Assembly (NCBI RefSeq): GCF_019393635.1
Contig: NC_057861.1
Span: 169,843,577 to 169,907,576 of the forward strand
From: Dromiciops gliroides
Taxonomy: Eukaryota > Chordata > Mammalia > Microbiotheria > Microbiotheriidae
DNA length: 64,000 nt
Reading direction: 5' to 3'
Below, in pieces: positions 58,508-64,000 of this stretch. The notes beneath the pieces are model-generated. The model worked only from the letters and a program-made list of their open reading frames with translations. It was not told where the DNA came from and searched no databases. Each line of letters begins with the position of its first letter. Within the stretch, counting starts at the first letter, position 1. A program made the position numbers and the translations under genes.

Positions 58508-59038
58508 TGGGGTATATAAGAAGGACTAATACCTCTGGCATGAAGGACTTGCCAAGCCCTTTTCCAGACTGCTCATACTCCTTTGGTGTCTACCTGCCAG
58601 CTATATTCTCACCTAAGGCTCCATGAAGCTGTAGCATGCTCAACGGCCACATCCTAGTAAAACTGTCCCGGCAGATGAGCTAAACCAATTTGAGGCTGGC
58701 CCATTGGTGAGTTAGGGGGATGTCTATCCCAAGCATGAGAAGGCTTCTCTCCATGGAATGGGCAGATGGGAAAACAATTTGTTCCAACAGCCATGAAAGC
58801 AGCAAAATCAGGTACTATGGAACAATTAGAGCTTGGTTAGACATCAAAGATGCCAAGATCATCTATTGACCATTGCCAGTTTGTTGCCTTGATTTTTGTC
58901 TTGCCACTGAACTTTGATGATTCTGTACGAGAGAGTCTGATGACTTTGTGCAATTTTTCCACACTTTAAATCCAATAAATTATCTCTGATGTTATTGGTC
59001 CTCTTTAAAAATGAGGGACAAATAAAAATAACAATAAT
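58508..59038 (+). mobile_element. Unclassified retroposon sharing a 3' tail with chimeric SINEs
   Basis: About 530 non-coding bases that end gttattggtcctctttaaaa, then atgagggacaaataaaaata. The last 160 bases (ttgtcttgccactgaacttt, then actttaaatccaataaatta) match the complement of the tails at 2966 and 22461. Upstream text (ggcatgaaggacttgccaag, then gaagctgtagcatgctcaac) is absent from those SINEs. I recall this layout as a dispersed marsupial repeat, but cannot name it. Confidence 0.6.
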
Positions 59039-59310
59039 CATTTAGCACCTTGGCACATAATTCTTTCTATGTGTCTGTCTCTATCTTTCTCTGTCTCTCC
59101 CTGTTTCTTGCACTCACTCTCATTTTCTTACTCTCTGCTGCTGGGTGACATTGAATGATTTTCTTTTCTTCCATGGACTTCAACTAACCCATCTGCAGAA
59201 GGTAGGAGCTAGATATAATGACCTCTGGGTCCCTCCCAGAGCTAATATCCTATGTTCTGAGACATTTTTTTTTCCCTGGCCGGCTGAATTGGGTGGCCTG
59301 GGCTATTGTA
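59039..59310 (+). repeat. (TC)n-rich stretch and MIR scrap
   Basis: 59060-59140 is CTGTCTCT-rich. 59145-59250 (ctgggtgacattgaatgatt, then aacccatctgcagaaggtag) is a MIR core and tail. Confidence 0.45.
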
Positions 59311-59327
59311 TGAAAGAGTAGCTCTCA

Positions 59328-59510
59328 GGGGCAGATAGGTGGCAAAGTGGATAAAGCACCAGCCCTGGATTCAGGAGAACCTCAGTTCAAATCCTGCCTC
59401 AGACACTTGACACTTACTAGCAGTGTGACCTTGGGCAAGTCACTTAACCCTTATTGCCCCACCAAAAAAAACCCCACAAAACAAAAACCAAAACCAAAAC
59501 AAACAAAAAA
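59328..59510 (+). mobile_element. Short SINE flanked by TSD
   Basis: Complete gattcagg copy with an AAAACC-type tail. TSD gaaagagtagct at 59312-59323 and gaaagagtatct at 59511-59522 (one mismatch). Confidence 0.92.
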
Positions 59511-59522
59511 GAAAGAGTATCT

Positions 59523-60483
59523 GTCTTCTGCTTTCCATATTAACTTCTACATGGATAGATATAAGGTCAACCCCAAGCAACTGGTTATTATATGGCACCA
59601 AAGGGGCAGAAGTAGTCTATGTCTAGCTGGATGCAGAATTTCAATAAGAGAGGAAGGGGATTTATACATTCAAATGACTCATTCAGGAGAAGAGCTAAGT
59701 TCTTTTAGTATGAAAAATGGAGTGTTTTAAGGATTCAGTTTTACCAAAGACAAAATGAATGAGATCTTTTTTTTTTTTAATACTGAATTGTTTGTTCTGA
59801 AATGGAAATCCTTTTTTTTTTCTTTTTCCTTCTTTATTTCCATTCTCCACTCTTGTCTAGGGACCCTATTTAGGATTAAAATAAATGGACCATTTCAGCA
59901 TAAATGTAGCAGTGCAGGAAAGAGTGTGGAAAGTGCTTACTGAATAAAACACATCCCTTTCTGATTCATTACTTCCTTTTTCTGCTGTGGATAAGTGGAC
60001 ACCTTTCACTAACTCACTACAGGGGAGCTAGGGACATGCACTGAGAAGGAGGAGGAGCCAACTTCCATAGTATATATGGCCAAACCAGAAATCAATCAGC
60101 CTCATCAAAGACAATTAACAAAGGGATCATTGAAAAATACATAGGAAACAATGACTGGTCCATCCTGAAACTTGGAAACAAATACCATGCACTGATTACC
60201 ACCATTCCTCATCTTTCTTTAATGGAAGAAGGGTTTACTTCATATCCAAAGGAAATTTCTAGTTCCTGGAAAACAATCTTCTACTGAAAAATAGAACAAG
60301 TAGGAAGAATAACTCATGGAGTAATTTTCTGAATTAAATATTTGAAAGCATGAAATAAAGGCAGCAAGAAGAATGAATTAAAATTGAACTCTTAAGTGAG
60401 GTAATCATTGATTTCTTTTAAGCTTTAATCGTCTATAAATGTGTGGTCAGAATTCATGTTCTTGTGGGAATGTAACCTGTTGT
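59523..60483. other. Unassigned DNA
   Basis: No gene or repeat recognised. Confidence 0.4.
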
Positions 60484-60715
60484 TGGGCAGCTTAGTAGTG
60501 AAGTAGATAGAGTGCAGGGACTGGAATCAAAAAGATTCATCTTCCTGATTTCAAATCTGGCCTTAGACACTAGCTGTGTGACTCTGGGCAAGTCACTTCA
60601 CCCTGCTTGCCTCAGTTTCCTCATCTATAAAATGGGTTGGAGAAGGAAATGGCAAACCACTCCAATATCTTTGCTAAAAAAGGAGTCACAATCAGACATC
60701 ACTAAAAAGAACAAC
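60484..60715 (+). mobile_element. SINE with RTE/BovB-like tail
   Basis: Degenerate head (ttgggcagcttagtagtg), core gtgtgactctgggcaagtc, cctcagtttcctcatctata, then ggaaatggcaaaccactcca and gagtcacaatcagacatcac. Confidence 0.85.
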
Positions 60716-60954
60716 ATATTGTTTTCCTACCCTTCTCACCAGAAAAAGGGAAAAGGTTAAAAGTTTTCAAAACCCTACTACTTTTAGTCTAACAAAAAGT
60801 TATTTGAAGAGGTAAATAAATAAATAAATACTTTAAGATTCATTTGCATGTTTAATCATTTATGAATTACAACACAAAATGACCAGGTGTGAAAGGTTCA
60901 AGTCATGGGGCAGGTCCTGAAAATAATGGCTACAACAAGACAACAAGACAAATA

Positions 60955-61430
60955 ATTAGTAGTTAATAGTAATTTATTAGATGTCTACTACATGCCAGGC
61001 ACTGTGCTAAGGTAAAGATGAAAATATGAAAAAAGACAGTGACTGCCTTCAGGGAGCTTATAATCCAATTGGGAAAGACGACATAAGAGGAAACTCCAAA
61101 GGGGAGTCCTGATGAGGGGGGGTGGGGGCGGAGAGTCATGGTAAAGAAGTCAGAGAAGTGCCAAAGTATTGCAGTCAAGTGAGAAATGAGATGTCTGATT
61201 GGAGCTCCTTCTTTAAAGGGAGGTTTTGAAGGTCATGGTTCTACTCTCCAATCAGAGGGGCAGAGGGTATTGATGAGGTACAGTAACAAGGCTGATGGGA
61301 TCTTGAGGTTGATGAGAATATTTTCACACCCACACAGGGTGAATCAACTTCATTTCATTTAATTCAACAAGCATTCATTTAGTTCCTGCTATGTGCCATG
61401 TGATACAATGATAGAAGCAGGACAGGATAA
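60955..61430 (+). repeat. Mammalian-wide repeat openings, class not assigned
   Basis: 60965-61090 (ttattagatgtctactacat, then gccaggcactgtgctaagg, then gccttcagggagcttataat) and 61350-61410 (caacaagcattcatttagtt, then cctgctatgtgccatgtgat). Confidence 0.5.
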
Positions 61431-61682
61431 GAAGGTAAAACTTATATATTATTGTGTAAAGTAAAAAAAGATCAATAAAATAGATTTCAGTTCTAATCCT
61501 ACCTCTCTGACACTCAATTTCTATCCTGACACCCCTGGGGGCTGCCTGAACCCCCTGTCTTAACCCTTTACCCACTCTCCCAACCTTAAGCTAGTGTAGT
61601 AACTTTCTTGGCTTCATTCAACCAGAGCAAAGCTACATCGACCCCTTAGGGTTCTAGGAATACTCTTGAAGGGTTTCTTGTT

Positions 61683-61895
61683 TTTGTTGTTCAGTCATTT
61701 AAATGACTCTTTGTGATACTTATTTGTGCTTTCTTGGGCAAAGATACTGGAGTGCTTTGCCCTTTCCTTCTCCAGCTCTTTTTATAGATAAAAACAGAAC
61801 TTGCTCTTTGTCACACAACTACTAAGTGTCTGAGGTCACATTTGAACTCAGGAAGATAAGTCTTCCTGACTCCAGGCCAGACTCTCTATCAACAA
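61683..61895 (-). mobile_element. SINE with RTE/BovB-like tail, reverse strand
   Basis: ttgttgttcagtcatttaaa, ttgggcaaagatactggagt, ttccttctccagctcttttt, then aagtgtctgaggtcacattt and cttcctgactccaggcc. Confidence 0.82.
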
Positions 61896-61899
61896 AACT

Positions 61900-62353
61900 T
61901 AGATTTGAATTACAATTACAGGTGTGTTCACCACCCCCACAATTAGGTGCCTAGGATTAGGACCCCAGTTCAATTTAACTAATTAGGATCAATTAGTTTT
62001 TATAATGGGATACTTAAAAGATAAAGGAAGAACAAAGATAAACTTTGTCCTGAATCATCTTGGGGGCACATTCTCCCCTAAATTACCTTTGTTTAGAGGG
62101 AGAATGGGTTTAGACATAATTATAGTTTTCATAGAGTCCTACCAAGTTCATCTTTAAATATGGCCTCACTGTTAGATGACTGCTTGTCTCAGCCACTGCT
62201 GAGTGGAATAACTTGTTGCTCCACAGTTCTCAGACTATCAGTACTGGGCTAGCTGCAAAACCCTGCATAGACTTTATTAGAGACTGATGGACCTTGGGTG
62301 GCTCACTCTGATGACCTTTTTGAAACTCACAAGGTTATATTCTTCTGATTAAT
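61900..62353. other. Unassigned DNA
   Basis: No gene or repeat recognised. Confidence 0.4.
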
Positions 62354-62368
62354 CTCCCTTATCTAAAA

Positions 62369-62524
62369 CTCTTTTTCTTTTTTCTTTTTTGCAGGGCAAT
62401 GAGGGTTAAGTGACTTTCCCAGGGTCACACAGCTGGTGAGTGTCAAGTATCTGAGGCCAGATTTGAACTCAGGTCCTCCTGAACCCAGGGCCAGTACTTT
62501 ATCCACTGTGCCACCTAGCTGCCC
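62369..62524 (-). mobile_element. Short SINE flanked by perfect TSD
   Basis: Complete reverse-strand copy (gcagggcaatgagggttaag to gccacctagctgcccc). Perfect TSD ctcccttatctaaaa at 62354-62368 and 62525-62539. Confidence 0.95.
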
Positions 62525-62554
62525 CTCCCTTATCTAAAATTAAAGAATAAACAC

Positions 62555-63080
62555 TGTATTCCCTTCTGGATTTTGCCACCATGCTTTAGCTGTCTTTAAC
62601 CATAGAACTTCCCTTAGCACATAAAGAGGGGTCTCCTCACTAGAATAATTATCCACCTCTGCAGTCTTTTAACCTTGGAATACCCCTCCACCATTCTGTA
62701 CCCTTTTCTCCTGGGTAAACTCCTTCCATTTTAGGGAAAGGATAAGGCTCTCTAACAGTCATTCCCCTTCTGGCTCGGTTTCTGACTTTCTAACCTTTGC
62801 CACAATGCTTCAGCTGGCTCTCACTTAGGAACTTCATTCAGTGCATTTGGGCTCCTCAACCTGGGACATTGATCCAGTCCTGCAAGATTTCTCACTTTAG
62901 AACACTCTTCTGCCATTCAAGCACCCCTTTTCAATTGGTGAGTTTGCCTTGGCGGTTTACATTTTGAGGAGGGGTTCAGTCCAGCCAACCTTCATTCTCC
63001 TCCAGCTCTGCTTTTGACTTTCCAGACTTTAATCATGTTTCCATGCAGGTACTTCCTCCCTCCCCCAACCCCTCACTTTT
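62555..63080 (+). repeat. Degenerate tandem repeat, unit about 205-220 bases
   Basis: Unit A (about 62558-62760) and unit B (about 62766-62990) align along their length: tttgccaccatgctttagct against tttgccacaatgcttcagct; tagaacttcccttagcac against aggaacttcattcagtgc; ccttttctcctgggtaaact against ccttttcaattggtgagttt. A weaker third unit begins near 62990 (gcttttgactttccagactt). No coding potential. The origin could be a minisatellite or internal duplication of an unrecognised element. Confidence 0.65.
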
Positions 63081-63492
63081 TTTCAGCTCCTTTTTGTATG
63101 TTGTTTTCCCTCAGAATCCTTGAGGACAAGAACTAATGATACTAGTAGTTTTTCAATACCTACGAATAAGTTTCTGAATTTCAAAGTTTGTCATTGTTTA
63201 TAGGAAGGTGTGTCTGTTCATTGGCAAAGACAAAGGTAGAACATAACACAAATGTAGAAAACAATACAACAAACCATATTCATATATGAAGGACATTGCT
63301 ACATGCATTAGGTTACCTAATCCTCAGGAATCATAACTAACAACAGTGATAATAGCTAATAGTTATATAGCTCTTTAAAGTTGGCAAATCACCTTTCTCC
63401 TTTCAAGACCGACACTGAACTTCATCATTAACTCCTAAATAATAGAATCTCACTCAAAATCCAAAGTGCAGAAATACTTATGTACCCCAGTA
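63081..63492. other. Unassigned DNA with MIR/L2 scraps
   Basis: 63105-63145 (cagaatccttgaggacaaga) is L2-like and 63340-63395 resembles an antisense MIR tail. Nothing else recognised. Confidence 0.35.
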
Positions 63493-63500
63493 TTATACAC

Positions 63501-63685
63501 CAAAGCTTCTTAAACTTTGGGTTGAAATGTCATATGGTATCACATAACTGAATGTGGGGTTTACAAAAAATTTGTCAATAAATATTTGATTTGTATACTT
63601 TTTTTATACACCTATATACTTGGGGTTGTGTAACAATTTCTCAGGCAAAAAGGGATTCTGAGGGGAAAAAATGTAAGAAGCCCTG
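63501..63685 (+). mobile_element. hAT-type non-autonomous DNA transposon (MITE), second copy
   Basis: 185 bases with complementary ends (caaagcttcttaaac and a right end gtaagaagccctg) and 8-base TSDs ttatacac (63493-63500) and ttctacac (63686-63693), 7 of 8 matching. Internal landmarks cacataactgaatgtggggt and acctatatacttggggttg match the copy at 9970-10150. No transposase is encoded; it would have been moved by an enzyme from elsewhere. Confidence 0.85.
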
Positions 63686-63693
63686 TTCTACAC

Positions 63694-64000
63694 AAAGTAG
63701 ATACTTGTTGAATGGGTAAGACTCATTCTGAGTTTTTAGATAGAGGTATTAGGTTCTTTGGTTTCTAAAAATTCTATTTCAGAATAGCAAATTTCTGTAG
63801 TTCATGTTCCATTTGTTCAAAATCCTCAATTGGTAGGCATGGTGAGCTGTTCTAGTTCATTTAAAAGTCAATGAATTCTCTAAGAATAGGAAGAGATCAT
63901 CTAGTACAGCATCTTGCCTAGAGGCACTACTGCCCTTATCCTGTCCCACAAATATAGTGCACTTTTGTCTTATGTGACTATATTAGAAAAATAGCAATAC
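63694..64000. other. Unassigned DNA
   Basis: Nothing recognised to the end of the window. Confidence 0.4.

Overview
This window is vertebrate, almost certainly marsupial, nuclear DNA. I find no functional protein-coding gene, RNA gene or CRISPR array in it. The main evidence for the organism is about a dozen and a half copies of a short tRNA-like SINE (head gcagctaggtgg, B-box-like gagttcaaatcc, core gtgtgaccctgggcaagtc, A-rich tail). This matches the marsupial CORE/MIR-type SINE, and the body resembles my recollection of Australasian marsupial copies more than South American opossum copies. L1, RTE (BovB-like), CR1/L3, L2, MIR and hAT-type sequences fit a marsupial too. The species is not resolved.

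Layout. 1-9969: mostly unassigned AT-rich DNA with simple repeats, an L1 scrap (630-930), a chimeric SINE (2966-3293) and several SINE copies. 9970-13685: a hAT-type MITE, an L1 3' end and a long TTCC/TTC array. 13688-21570: fragments of CR1/L3, L2 and MIR with three young SINEs. 21575-25177: MIR copies, a second chimeric SINE, L2 and two more young SINEs. 25190-28495: a nest in which a CR1/L3 LINE is split by a reverse-strand L1 (itself carrying a SINE) and by a solo LTR. 28500-35100: few repeats, with a long repeat-poor stretch (31085-32400) that could be conserved non-coding DNA. 35300-41700: a processed RPL6 pseudogene with a perfect target-site duplication, a clear reverse-strand solo LTR and a cluster of SINEs with different tails. 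41700-48057: MIR, L2 and SINE copies. 48058-50350: a long decayed RTE/BovB-like LINE. 50690-64000: SINEs, a split L2, an unclassified retroposon (58508-59038), a degenerate tandem repeat (62555-63080) and a second hAT-type MITE.

Nothing here works together as a genetic system. The window records successive retrotransposition in intergenic or intronic DNA. The most informative observations are the nested insertions, a set of SINEs that share one head and core but carry different LINE-type 3' tails, and SINE tails that have grown into different microsatellites. Family names come from recognising sequence patterns without a database search. Boundaries are approximate unless target-site duplications (TSDs) are given.
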